DNA of 64,000 bases, from NCBI GenBank assembly GCA_024516035.1, contig CM044956.1, positions 5,330,222 to 5,394,221 of the forward strand, read 5' to 3'. Below the pieces are notes generated by a model. The model saw nothing but the letters and a program-made list of their open reading frames with translations. It was not told the origin of the DNA and did no database searches. Positions 1 through 9,259 of this stretch are shown piece after piece (position 1 is the stretch's first letter; each line of letters begins with the position of its first letter). The position numbers and the translations under genes were made by a program. The stretch comes from Bactericera cockerelli. Lineage: Eukaryota; Arthropoda; Insecta; Hemiptera; Triozidae.

Positions 1-75
1 AATAAATATATGTATATTATACATCGACATAAGTTTCTACATATTATTATTATTTATTTATTTTTATTTTTTGAA

Positions 76-203
76 GTGTTGATCACTTTGTGATGTCACA
101 ACTGCTCAAACTCGCTTTACTAAATCTACGCTGAAACCGGAACTTGAAACTCCTACCTCAAGGTTACAAATCCGCCGCCTTATCGATCAAGCTACTGAGG
201 TCG
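76..203 (-). mobile_element. SINE-A copy 1 (tRNA-headed)
   Basis: Member of the commonest short repeat in the window (about 135 bp). On the minus strand the head has an A-box-like TAGCTTGATCGATAAGGCGG and a B-box region, here mutated, followed by a body with a conserved GATTTAGTAAAGCG and a tail ending near AACAC. Old copy, no TSD seen. Confidence 0.8.
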
Positions 204-308
204 TTTAAATTACATTATTACTTATAAACATACACAAAATTATTTTAAGAGGGAGGGGATTGACAATCCCCTGTCTCTTCATTATCTACTGGATAAATAT
301 ATAATATA

Positions 309-560
309 CTAGCGGGCTTTCGCCCGCTTTGCGGGCCGAGGCATGGCCGTGAAAACAAAAAATCATTTTTCCCCAATGGCAGGTGTTGTAGTAGGAATTT
401 CGAAAAATCCCGTCTTATTGCACATCTAGACTATAAGACAAAGGTACCTACCAAATTTCAGCTTCCTAGGACTTATCAGTTCGGAGAAACAGTGATGAAT
501 CAGTGAGTGAGTGAGTGAGTCAGTCAGTGAGTGAGTGAAACTCTCTTTTATAAGTATAGA
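309..560 (-). mobile_element. Helitron-like non-autonomous element, copy 1
   Basis: Read on the minus strand it starts TCTATACTTATAAAAGAGAG and ends with a GCGGGC/GCCCGC hairpin followed by CTAG. A 5' TC and a 3' hairpin before CTAG/CTRR are the classical Helitron ends. It has no coding capacity. Its inverted partner lies at 1692-1960. The (GTGA)n-like stretch at 506-538 belongs to the element. Confidence 0.7.
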
Positions 561-582
561 TATCTAAATCTATACATACAAG

Positions 583-1114
583 CAGATGGGAAAATGTTTT
601 GGGGGTGCTGCCACATAAACCGGACTACATTGGGATTTGTACAGTCGCTCATTTTTTTTAAATTCCATTTATTTTTTACATTTTTAAAAATTAAGTTATT
701 ATATTTGTGTTGATCACTTTCGTGATGTCACAACTACTCAAACTCGCTTTACTAAATTTACGCTGAAACCCGGACTTGAACCACCGACCTAAAGGTTACA
801 AGTCCGCCGCCTTATCGATCAAGCTACTAAGGTGGGTATTTATTTTTTACATTATATTATCTCAGATTATAAAATAATAGAATACCTAGTACCCTTTCCC
901 AAAGTTATATAAAAGAAAAAAATTGTTGAGAAAGGGGATTTAGTACCGACTGAGTCATTTTCTATGCCATTATTGAAATACATTCTTGCTTCTTTTTTAA
1001 TAAATAGATATTACCTATGTAGTGCACGAGCTAGGGCTTGAAAAAATCCGCTTTTCTTTTTTTCGTCTGGGGATGCTGCAGTTCCCCCCAGCTCCTTAGT
1101 ACCAGCCGCCCCTG
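583..1114. mobile_element. hAT-like MITE T, copy 1, carrying a SINE
   Basis: The right end reads CAGCCGCCCCTG and the left end CAGATGGG. The other two copies keep the fuller left end CAGGCGCGGCCGGTGGG, so this left terminus seems to have lost about 10 bases. The flanking 8-mers CATACAAG (575-582) and CATACCAG (1115-1122) match at 7 of 8 positions, as expected for a hAT-type 8-bp TSD. SINE-A copy 2 is inserted inside. Confidence 0.65.
693..834 (-). mobile_element. SINE-A copy 2, nested in MITE T
   Basis: Complete head and body: the B-box (GGACTTGAACC on the plus strand), the A-box and the ATTTAGTAAAGCG body are all readable. It sits inside the hAT-like MITE at 583-1114, so it is younger than that element. 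Confidence 0.8.
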
Positions 1115-1377
1115 CATACCAGTATAAAATACACATAATTTATTTTAATAGAAAATTCCCTGATTGCTTTCTGAGTATGTGCGACATCAATATATGACAG
1201 TAGCACACCCGCCACACCCGTCACACCCTTATTAATAACCTGAGGCTGATGTCACACCAAGTTAAATAAAAAAAGAAATTCACCCATCATTTTCCTCGCA
1301 GAATATTAATCTTATGAAGTGTAGAGTAATATGTGATTTTGTTATTTGAGAGATGTATGTTGAATAATGAAAATATA

Positions 1378-1480
1378 AAAAGGGTTTGCTGGAAGAGATT
1401 GCCATAGGCAATAAAACCCCGCCCTATAGTTAGGACATGTGTATAATGTATGTTGTATTTAAGTATTTTTTATTTTCCTT
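1378..1480 (+). repeat. LINE 3'-end repeat R, copy 1
   Basis: Contains the signature AGAGATTGCCATAGGCAATA, where ATTGCC/GGCAAT can form a short stem, followed by CCCCGCCC and TTAGGACAT. Seven copies of this block occur in the window. I read it as the 3' end of a LINE that retroposes mainly as tail fragments; clade not determined. Confidence 0.55.
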
Positions 1481-1691
1481 ATCCTATTGAAAGGAAAAAA
1501 ATGGAATCACCCAAAATTTTCGATAGTCAGTTTTCAGTGCCAAAACACGTTTTAGAGTCCCCAGAGCCTAAATCCAAAGTTTCAGTCATTGGTCCTTGTA
1601 TCGGTCTGTCCATCGGTGTCTGTCTGTAAACAGAATATCTCAAGAACGGCAGGAGCTAGAGACTTACAATTCGGTACAGAGGTTATAAATA

Positions 1692-1960
1692 TCTATACTT
1701 ATAAAAGAGAGTTTCACTCACTGACTGACTGACTGATTCATCACTGTTTCTCCGAACTGGTAAGTCCTAGGAAGTTGAAATTTGGTAGGTAGCTTTGTCA
1801 TAAAGTCTAGATGTGCAATAAGACGGGATTTTTTGAAATTCCCACTACAACACCTGCCATTGGCGAAAAAGGATTTTTTGCTTTCACCGCTATTTCTCCG
1901 CACGGCCATGCCTCGGATACTAGCGAGCTGTATCCCGCAAAGCGGGCAACAGCCCGCTAG
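1692..1960 (+). mobile_element. Helitron-like non-autonomous element, copy 2
   Basis: Begins TCTATACTTATAAAAGAGAG and ends in the hairpin GCGGGCAACAGCCCGC followed by TAGT. It matches copy 1 (309-560) along its length in the opposite orientation, including the CGGCCATGCCTCGG segment. Non-coding. Confidence 0.7.
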
Positions 1961-2454
1961 TATTATTATAAAGGACGCAGCACGAAAATTTTGAAGAAAA
2001 TCGGTGCCGCCAACGGTGGCGTTTGGCGGTTTTGGCGTTGAGACACCAGTGGCGGAGTTTGGCTTCTTTTCGGGGGATAAGGAAAGTCGTGTGGTGTCTC
2101 ACCAGATTTTTTAGTTATTATTATTACTATCAACGTTGAATACATTAGATATTCTCGGAAGTAAAACAAAATATTATTAATAGTATCACATAAAAAAAAG
2201 TATGCTGTAACGATCACAGATAATATTGTATCATTTCGGTATGCCTGAAAATGATTGATTTTGTCATAATATTGTGCTATCAGTACTGACATAATAATTT
2301 ATTTTAGATATAAGTAGTCGGTGTAAGCATATTAGCGTATATAAATATCTATATTATAAGGTAAGCAGGTAATTTATTTAGACTGTCAGTAAAAGTCAGA
2401 AAGTCTTATTCAGAAAGTCCCATGATGTGATGAGTCGCTTTACCAAACAGTATA
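1961..2454. other. No recognised feature
   Basis: The first 130 bases are relatively GC-rich (GGTGCCGCCAACGGTGGCG), the rest AT-rich. ORFs overlapping this stretch have no recognisable domain. Confidence 0.5.
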
Positions 2455-2818
2455 TTATCATGTTTCTGGATTTTTTGCATGGATTCAATTTGCTATTGTT
2501 TCGATTCAATTTCTATTTTTTTTTTTCTTTTTTTTTTCTTCAATTTCAACAATTACCTAAATCTTAAATAGAAATTCTGGCTGTATGGAAAGGCCTTTCC
2601 TACTAATCGCAAAAATAGAAATTCTTAGATTTAAAAATTTCTTGGAAACATCATTTATGCCTATATCATGTTTCTGGATTTTTTGCATGGATTCAATTTC
2701 TATTTATTTTTTTATTTTCGACGTCAACAATTAAATATTGAATAGAAATTCTGGCTGCATGGAAAGGCCTTGCCTACTAATGGCAAAAAATAGAAATTCT
2801 TAGTTTTAAATATTTCTT
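2455..2818. repeat. Imperfect direct duplication of about 180 bp
   Basis: Units 2455-2644 and 2664-2818 share TATCATGTTTCTGGATTTTT, GGATTCAATTTCTATT, AGAAATTCTGGCTG and TGGAAAGGCCTT in the same order. The first unit has an extra T-rich insert. Immediately after, CAGTAAAACATGGTTG is repeated twice (2819-2855). Function unknown. Confidence 0.75.
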
Positions 2819-3169
2819 CAGTAAAACATGGTTGCTGGTTCAGTAAAACATGGTTGTCTTTAAAATCAAGCTGACAGTAAAAAAAATGAAGTGACAATTT
2901 TCCTGATAAATATTCGAAAAGGGAGGTTTCTGATAAATAAATCAGACCTTATCAACAATTTAAACACAAAAAAAACTAGAAGGGGAAAGAAAAAATTGGA
3001 TTTTTGTCTTCTGGAGTGTTTAGTTCAAACAATGAAATCTGTTTACAAGAATTTGCACCCTATTGTTATAGCAATAAGAATTCTATTTGCTCGTTTAATT
3101 CCGCTAGAGAACTTTTTCAAAAGCTCGTTCTCCTTTTGTACCTTTCTAGCCTTACTGAGATGCTTTTCA
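2819..3169. other. No recognised feature
   Basis: A 104-codon open frame runs through here, but its composition follows the AT-rich DNA and no domain or signal is visible. I do not call it a gene. Confidence 0.5.
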
Positions 3170-3236
3170 GTACCTCGTGAGGAAAAAAGAGTTGCTTTGA
3201 TGTGAGCAGCGACCAGTGTCGTAATTATAGGCAAAC
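3170..3236 (+). mobile_element. SINE-C body fragment
   Basis: Matches the C body segment ACCTCGTGAGGAAAAA then GATGTGAGCAGCGACCAGTG. Head and tail are absent. Confidence 0.6.
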
Positions 3237-3261
3237 CGAGATATTGCACTTTAGAAGGGAA

Positions 3262-3423
3262 AACAAGTGCTATGATTGTCAAGTGGTTAACGCACTAGTC
3301 TGTAAATCCAGGTAGCGTAGTGATCCGTTGGTTCGAATCCCACCCAGTGCATGAATTTTTCCTCATTAATTTGAGTTGGGACCACATAATAATAAGACTC
3401 TGAGGGTTAGGTGGTAGAAAATG
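3262..3423 (+). mobile_element. SINE-E copy 1 (tRNA-headed)
   Basis: A-box-like GTGGTTAACGC and a perfect B-box GGTTCGAATCC, then the E body GTGCATGAATTTTTCCTCAT and ATAATAAGACTCTGAGGGTT. Too rearranged in the anticodon region to be a functional tRNA gene. Confidence 0.8.
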
Positions 3424-3500
3424 CAACCGGGAATCGAACTCAGGATATATGAACTACAGGAAGTAGTCACAATCGCTACACCACAGATGTAGCCTAGCTA
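3424..3500 (-). mobile_element. SINE-F head fragment
   Basis: Plus-strand AACCGGGAATCGAACTCAGG followed by AGTAGTCACAATCGCTACAC matches the tRNA-like head of SINE-F in reverse. It directly abuts SINE-E copy 1. Confidence 0.6.
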
Positions 3501-3817
3501 CTAGAGTGAGTCTCTATGACACAAAAGCTCGCAAAAAGTCATTGTTCGGTAGACACTGTAATTTCTCAATTTTTTTCAATTATTCTCAACACTTTAGTTT
3601 TTTGATAAAAGCAAAGATACCAGGTCTGACATTTTAATTAATTAGTTCTCCTTTGTTTGCCTTATCTTCACTCTTTACGGTGAGGAAAAGTGAGTGAAAC
3701 GAGGAAAAGTGAGTGAAATGAGGAAAAATTTGCACTTGTCACATTTAAGGTAACTAACTGTGAGTAGTGATTTTTTTTTTACCTTTGTGAAATAAATTAA
3801 AAATGGTAATGGTAGTA
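3501..3817. other. Short tandem duplication, otherwise nothing
   Basis: GAGGAAAAGTGAGTGAAA occurs twice at about 3681-3722. No other feature seen. Confidence 0.5.
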
Positions 3818-4011
3818 AAGTCACTGTGGCTGAGTGGTGTATAAAAAAGCGAAGGGTCTCTTGTAATATGCTTGCATGCGAGGTGACTCTGGGTTCGAAT
3901 CCCAGAAGGGTGGACATTTTTCTACTCTGTATTTTGGATATCTTGGGGTCTGCTCGAATCTGGTGAGGATAAATGAGTAGATAATTATATGAGTACTGAC
4001 AAGTAGCACCA
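3818..4011 (+). mobile_element. SINE-C copy 1, variant head
   Basis: TCACTGTGGCTGAGTGG head and a B-box GGTTCGAATCC, followed by the C body (TACTCTGTATTTTGGATATC, GGATAAATGAGTAG). The head differs from other C copies in the anticodon region. Confidence 0.7.
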
Positions 4012-4098
4012 TTTATCATCATCATCAGAGGGTAGCGTCATCGTGAACGATGGTAGCCAGACAGTGGAGTAATGACTCAGCACTTCTACCACGTAGCG
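4012..4098 (+). mobile_element. Retroposon M, copy 1 (terminal fragment)
   Basis: CATCATCATCA followed by GCGTCATCGTGAACGATGGT and AATGACTCAGCACTTCTACC, the terminal part of family M. It is fused to the end of SINE-C copy 1. Confidence 0.65.
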
Positions 4099-4152
4099 CC
4101 TGTTATGACAAGTAGCGCCATGATTTTTTTAGCTGGGGATAAAAGTTTAAAA

Positions 4153-4286
4153 AAGTTATCTTATTTGTGTCACTTTCGTGATATTACAACTACTTTAACT
4201 CGCTTTACTAAATCTACGCTGAAACCAGGACTTGAACCAACGACCTCCTAGTTACAAGTCCGCCGCCTTATCGATCAAGCTACTGA
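4153..4286 (-). mobile_element. SINE-A copy 3
   Basis: Full A structure with head GTCCGCCGCCTTATCGATCA (reverse) and ACTAAATCTACGCTGAAACC. No TSD recognised. Confidence 0.8.
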
Positions 4287-4304
4287 TCACTATAACCAAG
4301 TCAA

Positions 4305-4438
4305 TTAGGGTCAATTTATGAAACAGGATTATATTTAATGTGATTGGTTGTAATACCCACTAGAGGGAGTGTTAAGGGATAGTATCCACTTAGATGAAAT
4401 CTATTCCTGTTTCATAATTTGGCCCTAACTCTAGATCC
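4305..4438. mobile_element. MITE P, copy 1 (complete)
   Basis: 134-bp element with terminal inverted repeats: left TTAGGGTCAATTTATGAAAC, right (reverse complement) TTAGGGCCAAATTATGAAAC. Non-coding. The superfamily is not assigned because no clear TSD is visible. Confidence 0.6.
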
Positions 4439-4575
4439 TTACTTCATAGAAATAATAGTAAAGAGATCCTTTCTTTACTATTATTTTATTTACAACTGTG
4501 CACCGTTAGTTATACCGCTATTGGTCGACACTCCATGATGTAGTTCTACATACTATTTTTTACAAGGAGCAAGAA

Positions 4576-4605
4576 TAAAGAAAGAGAGAGAGAGAGACTG
4601 AGAGG

Positions 4606-4643
<38 letters not shown>

Positions 4644-4690
4644 AAAGAAGAAAGAAAGAGAGAAAGAGAGTGAAAAAGAGAGAGAGATAA
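4576..4690. repeat. (GA)n simple repeat
   Basis: GAGA/GAAA purine tract, almost uninterrupted. Confidence 0.9.
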
Positions 4691-4907
4691 GCGCAAATTA
4701 TGTATACAATGTATGTAACATATTACATTTTATGTAGTTTGCATAAAATTGAAAGCAGTAACAAATTCCATAGTAGTAAATTGTAAGCCACATTGCAAGA
4801 CCAAGTTAATGGAAAGAGCATGCTGTAAGATAGGCAAAAACATTCACTTCCCTTCCTTATTTATAGATACATCTATATATATATATAATTATAATATACA
4901 TTATATA

Positions 4908-5258
4908 CAGGCGCGGCCGGTGGGAAAAAGTTTTGGGGGTGTTGCCACACAGAAAGGACTAAAATGGGATCTATGAAGTCGCTCTTTCAGTATCTAAAGA
5001 GTTTGAGTTTGTTTACCTGTGGGAAAAAGTTTTAGTGGTGCTGTCACACAGTAGCACTAAAATGGGATCTATAAAGTCGCGCTTTCAGTATCTAAAGTGT
5101 TTGAGTTTGTTTACCATGTCCATGATAATAATTATGCATTAAATATTCTCGAAATATGTGATGATTTTTATTGTGTACGATCTAGGCTTTGAGAAAATCC
5201 TCTCTTTTTCGTCTAGGGGTGCTGCAGTTCCTCAGCTTTTTAGCAACGTCCGCGCCTG
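4908..5258. mobile_element. hAT-like MITE T, copy 2, with internal duplication
   Basis: Starts CAGGCGCGGCCGGTGGG and ends GTCCGCGCCTG, an imperfect terminal inverted repeat. The left about 99 bp (4921-5019) is tandemly duplicated at 5020-5115. The flanking 8-mers do not match well, so the TSD has decayed. Confidence 0.65.
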
Positions 5259-5490
5259 AAAATACTTATATAGGTACTCGATAAATGTATTATAATAAAA
5301 TGTAAGTACATTCACATAGAATAAAAGGGAAGGTAGCCCTGCCTATCTTACATTACATTACTCACATATTTTAATAGAAAACAATTTCCTTCGTGAGTAT
5401 ATGTAAAATTTAAAATAAATATTTGTATTCTATTAAAGCGAATGAATTGCTTGCTTGCAGGGTCGTATCATTAGGGTCGGCTTAACAATT

Positions 5491-5690
5491 TATTATTATT
5501 ATAGTATGCTTAATTGGGTAAGACAAAAATATATACAGTAAAATACAATGAGATTATTAAGAAGAAAAAAAAAATAGATGGATTGAGCAAAGAAACAAGA
5601 ACAAAAAAGAGAATAAAGCTAATGTCCTAACCTAAAGGGCGGTATTATTGCCTATGGCAATCTCTTGCACCCAACCCAACAGTTTCAGTA
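5491..5690 (-). repeat. LINE 3'-end repeat R, copy 2
   Basis: Longest uninterrupted R copy: ATTATTATAGTATGCTTAAT, AATATATACAGTAAAATACA, CCTAACCTAAAGGGCGG and TTGCCTATGGCAATCTCTTG. It serves as an empty-site comparison for the BEL insertion at 35510. Confidence 0.65.
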
Positions 5691-5704
5691 TGCTCCAAGG
5701 GAAA

Positions 5705-5836
5705 TAAGGGTCACATTATGAAACAGCATGAATAGAAGGCTGACACACCCTCAAGTCGAAGTTTCAACCATTCACAGCACACTTTAGCCCGAGTTAAGTG
5801 ACTATCCCTTAAATTAAATATAATCCTGTTTTTTTT
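5705..5836. mobile_element. MITE P, copy 2 (right end lost)
   Basis: Left end AAGGGTCACATTATGAAACA is intact. The right end breaks off at ATAATCCTGTTTT next to a G-run and a 5S-SINE tail fragment. Confidence 0.5.
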
Positions 5837-5885
5837 TAGGGGGGGGGGAGGGGTAACGCCGCTTTCGACTGCATGATCAAATCAG
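5837..5885 (-). mobile_element. SINE-G (5S type) tail fragment
   Basis: TAACGCCGCTTTCGACTGCA matches the 3' end of the SINE-G copies at 51058 and 62118. Confidence 0.45.
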
Positions 5886-5939
5886 CCACAAAAATATTCC
5901 TTCTTAAAGTGCTAGCAGGGATATTTTGTTCAATCTCCA

Positions 5940-6240
5940 AAGATTTCCCTTTATCTCTTTCTGTCTCTCTTTCTCCTATTTTTCAAGATCATTCTCTGTC
6001 TTTCTCTCTCTTAGTGAACTCATACCTGCCTTCATCAAATATACACAATATGTCTCCTTATCTCTCTCTCTCTCTTTCTCTCTCTCTCCCTCTCTCTTTC
6101 TCTCTGTTTTTTACCCATTCATTCTCAGTAAGTACATACCTACCTACATCAAATTCCCTTTTCAAAAAAATGTTCTCTCTCCTCCCTCTTTTTCTCCCTC
6201 TTTGATTTTCTTCTCTCCCTCTCTCCCCCCATTCCATTTC
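5940..6240. repeat. (CT)n polypyrimidine tract
   Basis: CTCTCT/CTTTCT runs over 300 bp with short interruptions. ORFs in it encode only Ser/Leu/Phe/Pro low-complexity sequence. Confidence 0.85.
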
Positions 6241-6389
6241 TTCCTCTTTTAGACTGTCCAGGACAAAAAGCATTTGAGAAATTGGAGCTTCTTCAAATAT
6301 TGACTCGTTCACTTCTTCACGAATGAAAAGAAAAGGGGAAAAAATGCAAATTGATTTTTACTTGACACGTTGACTTCCACCCGTACGGC

Positions 6390-6603
6390 TTAGGGTCGCA
6401 TTATGAAATAAGGTTGTAAATCTATATTTATTCTAAAATAATATTTTCCGTCACGGAGGCTGGCCACAGTTCCTTTACACTTCAGAAAAAATATACAGCT
6501 ACAAAGTCTGGCTTAAATATGACCTCTACAGTTATTGTCAAGGTAAAATTTAAGGAACATTGTCCACTAAGATTAACAAATCCTGTTTCATAATTCGGTC
6601 CTT
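6390..6603. mobile_element. MITE P, copy 3
   Basis: Left TTAGGGTCGCATTATGAAAT and right TCCTGTTTCATAATTCGGTC form the terminal inverted repeat. The interior differs from copy 1 and is longer (214 bp in total). Confidence 0.55.
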
Positions 6604-6639
6604 GAAAGTGAATCCCTTCGGATATAAGCTCAGGAGAGT

Positions 6640-6938
6640 GTATGAGAGGTAGGTATGTTCGATAATAATGTATGAGAAGTATGTACGATAATTATGTATG
6701 AGAGGTATGTACGATAATAATGTATGAGAGGTATGTACGATAATAATGTATGAGAGGTATGTACGATAATAATGAATGAGAGGATGATAATGTATGAGAA
6801 GTATGTACGATAATAATGTATGAGAGGTATGTACTATAATAATGTATGAGAGATATATACGATAATAATGTATGAGAGATATGTACGATAATAATGTATG
6901 AGAGGTATGTACGATAATAAAGTATGAGAGATATGTAC
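6640..6938. repeat. 26-bp minisatellite, about 11-12 units
   Basis: The unit is 26 bp, GTATGAGAGGTATGTACGAT plus AATAAT, with a truncated unit around 6774-6795. On the minus strand all three frames stay open across most of the array, giving a repetitive ORF of up to 198 codons. There is no sign that it is a real gene. Confidence 0.9.
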
Positions 6939-7137
6939 AGAAAAAAGGGATAACATGACAAAACAGAAGGAATAATACATGACAGAATGAATATGTGAGA
7001 TTGTGATGTGTAGAGGGGGAGAAGACACGCATACCAACAGGGGCAGTTTGTTTTTTTTCTGACTGTTGTAAGATTTGGAGGACTGTAGAAAATTTCCGGA
7101 GTAGAAGAGAGAACTTTCTCAGAAGTTTACTGTTAAA

Positions 7138-7164
7138 GAATATCAAAATATCATTTTGATATTC
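7138..7164. repeat. 27-bp inverted repeat
   Basis: GAATATCAAAAT, ATC spacer, then ATTTTGATATTC: a perfect 12-bp stem. A partial echo, TTATCATTTTGATATGC, follows. Confidence 0.7.
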
Positions 7165-7299
7165 TTATCATTTTGATATGCTCATGCAACCAAGGCCGGA
7201 ATCTTGCTGAGTGCAACTCTTTGTTGCAAAACGTTTCACAACACTTTGTGAGAAACATTCTTTCACTTTTTCTCTAACATTAAACCTATTTTAAAGAAA

Positions 7300-7476
7300 A
7301 CGTCGATGGCACTTTGAATGCACCAGTTCTCGTTATGTCACTGAAGTTAAACAACGTTTGGCGAGGTAAGGCCATGGATGAGTGATCATTCAAATTTGAA
7401 CCCTTGGGATGCTGGCAGAGCTGGCTATTCCCAGCTTCACTCACGCTGGTTGAGGTCTATTAACTCTTTGCCTGCC
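7300..7476 (+). mobile_element. SINE-G copy 1 (5S rRNA-derived head)
   Basis: TTTGAATGCACCAGTTCTCG, CACTGAAGTTAAACAACGTT and the late CTTGGGATGCTGGC segment follow animal 5S rRNA order, including the internal promoter region. The body then breaks off. A body piece, TAGGTAGCTGGTTTGTGAG, resumes at about 7554, so foreign DNA may lie between. Confidence 0.65.
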
Positions 7477-7784
7477 ATGGACAACTCAAGGTTTGTACAA
7501 TTTGGGTTGTCCGGCTAAAAAACATGTCATTTGCCCTGTTTGTCAAAGATTTTGAGTAGGTAGCTGGTTTGTGAGTTTTCAGCAGCATACTTTAAACTTG
7601 AAGACAACCTATTTTAACTTTTTTGGCATTGCAGAAAAGCTCGTTCTTTAATTAATTTTATAAGTCCTAATACGGCTGAAACCAAAATAATTGTATTCAT
7701 TGTACTCTTTTTTTATTAAAGATGAGTGTTTCACAGCCTTTTTTATTTCATAGCCGTGAAACAGGAGCTACTGTGGAATTTTAA
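7477..7784. other. Possible insertion in SINE-G copy 1, then AT-rich DNA
   Basis: TTAACTCTTTGCCTGCCATG at 7480 resembles a piggyBac-like end, and GGACAAC/GTTGTCC nearby can pair. A SINE-G body fragment lies at about 7554-7590. The rest is unremarkable. Confidence 0.3.
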
Positions 7785-7860
7785 GTTGCTTCCTCGGACT
7801 TGAACCACCGACCTCCAGTTTACGAGTCCGCTTTTTTGACGATGGAGCTGCTGATGTCAG
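7785..7860 (-). mobile_element. SINE-A copy 4 (head half)
   Basis: GGACTTGAACCACCGACCTC followed by a degraded A-box region. The body is missing. Confidence 0.55.
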
Positions 7861-7937
7861 TACCCTGTAGAAAAATAGAATCCTGGCATCCTGGGGTGAT
7901 GAATGGATAGTAGGGCACAGCTTCTCATGTTACCCCC

Positions 7938-8161
7938 GGGAGAGGGAGAGAGAGAGAGAAAAGGGGAGAGAGAGGGAGGGAGGGAGAGAGGGAGAAGAAG
8001 AAAGAGAAGGAGGGAGATAGTAAGAGAGAGACAGAGAGAGAGATGGAGATAGAGGGAAGGAGAGAGAAAGAGGGAAGAAATGAGAGAGACAAAGAGACAG
8101 AAAGAAAGAGAGAGATGGATATAGAGGGAAGGAGAGAGAAAGAGGGAAGGAATGAGAGACA

Positions 8162-8193
<32 letters not shown>

Positions 8194-8258
8194 AGAGAGA
8201 TGGAGATAGAGGTAAGGAAAGAGCAAAAGGGAGAGATGTATGTAGATAGGAAGAGAGA

Positions 8259-8317
<59 letters not shown>

Positions 8318-8560
8318 AAGATAAGGAGGAGAGATATAAAATGAGACAGAAATAGTGATCTAGAGAGATCTAGAGAGAAAGAAAAAATAGAGGGTTATAA
8401 GAAGGGGGAGTCAGAAAACAAGAGAGAGAGAGATAGAGAGGAAGAAGAAGGAAAGAAGGGAAAAAGATACTGACAGTAAGAGAGAAAGAGGGCAATGGAC
8501 AGAGAAATAGAGTAAGAGGAATGGGCTTATCAAGAACGGGAGAGAGAGATAAGGAGGGAG
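7938..8560. repeat. (GA)n polypurine tract, over 600 bp
   Basis: Long GA/GGA/GAAA tract with a near-duplicate segment around GGAGATAGAGGGAAGGAGAG (8045 and 8115). It creates Arg/Glu- or Ser/Leu-rich spurious ORFs on both strands. Confidence 0.9.
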
Positions 8561-8919
8561 GGAGGCATATGCCTCAAGACTCCTAATATTGCGGAGATGT
8601 TGATGAGTTTCATACGAGAGATCACGCATTGCACGCGATTGTCGGAAAATTCTGTTCTACGTAGGTACATAATAATATATGACTATGTATGTACATAACT
8701 ATCTATGTATGCGTGTGTATATTTCCATGTTTGAGGATGTATAAGAACTTTCTCTCTTGTCTTCTGTTCTAAATTTAATAATACATCACAACGGACAGAA
8801 CATGAATTCTGCATTGTTTTATTCTTCAGACATTCCTTGTTCTCCTAGTTCAGTCATTGAACAATTTTTCCATCTCTAGCAGGAATAAAAATAAAAAAGT
8901 CTACCTACCCTAGATTGTC
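8561..8919. other. No recognised feature
   Basis: Unremarkable AT-rich DNA. Confidence 0.5.
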
Positions 8920-8920
8920 A

Positions 8921-8921
<1 letters not shown>

Positions 8922-8996
<75 letters not shown>
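8922..8996. repeat. (CA)n microsatellite
   Basis: About 37 CA dinucleotides without interruption. Confidence 0.95.
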
Positions 8997-9000
<4 letters not shown>

Positions 9001-9259
9001 CGAAATCCCATGTTCATCTCCGGGACAATAAACAAATTACCTTTAAAAAAAAAAAAAAAATCACCTCTTTTTAGACATAGTCTCTTCACTTGAATTTGAA
9101 TTTAAAGTCCGATTATTTTTTGTCCATTCTTTACATTTTTTTTTACACATTTCTTATTCCGAAATCCCATCTGACTCTAATTTGCATAATTTGAATTCCT
9201 ATTTACCAAAAGGGTGAAAAAATTTACCTAAATATTTTTTTTTTATAAAAAATATTTTT

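Noticed and set aside
3675..4025. 116-codon minus-strand ORF
   Set aside because: It runs through SINE-C copy 1 and has no domain; the apparent residues come from the SINE.
5873..6312. ORFs of 84-110 codons over CT/GA tracts (also 7857-8355, 9264-10036, 43281-43646, 45286-45864, 46374-46818, 50449-50736, 54010-54361, 61318-62027)
   Set aside because: Their Ser/Leu/Phe/Pro or Lys/Glu/Arg composition comes from simple repeats, and both strands are open at once.
6550..7146. 198-codon minus-strand ORF
   Set aside because: It is the translation of the 26-bp minisatellite, open in every frame.
7300..7476. Possible functional 5S rRNA gene
   Set aside because: Many differences from 5S, missing 3' terminus, and continuation into a repeated body shared with other copies.
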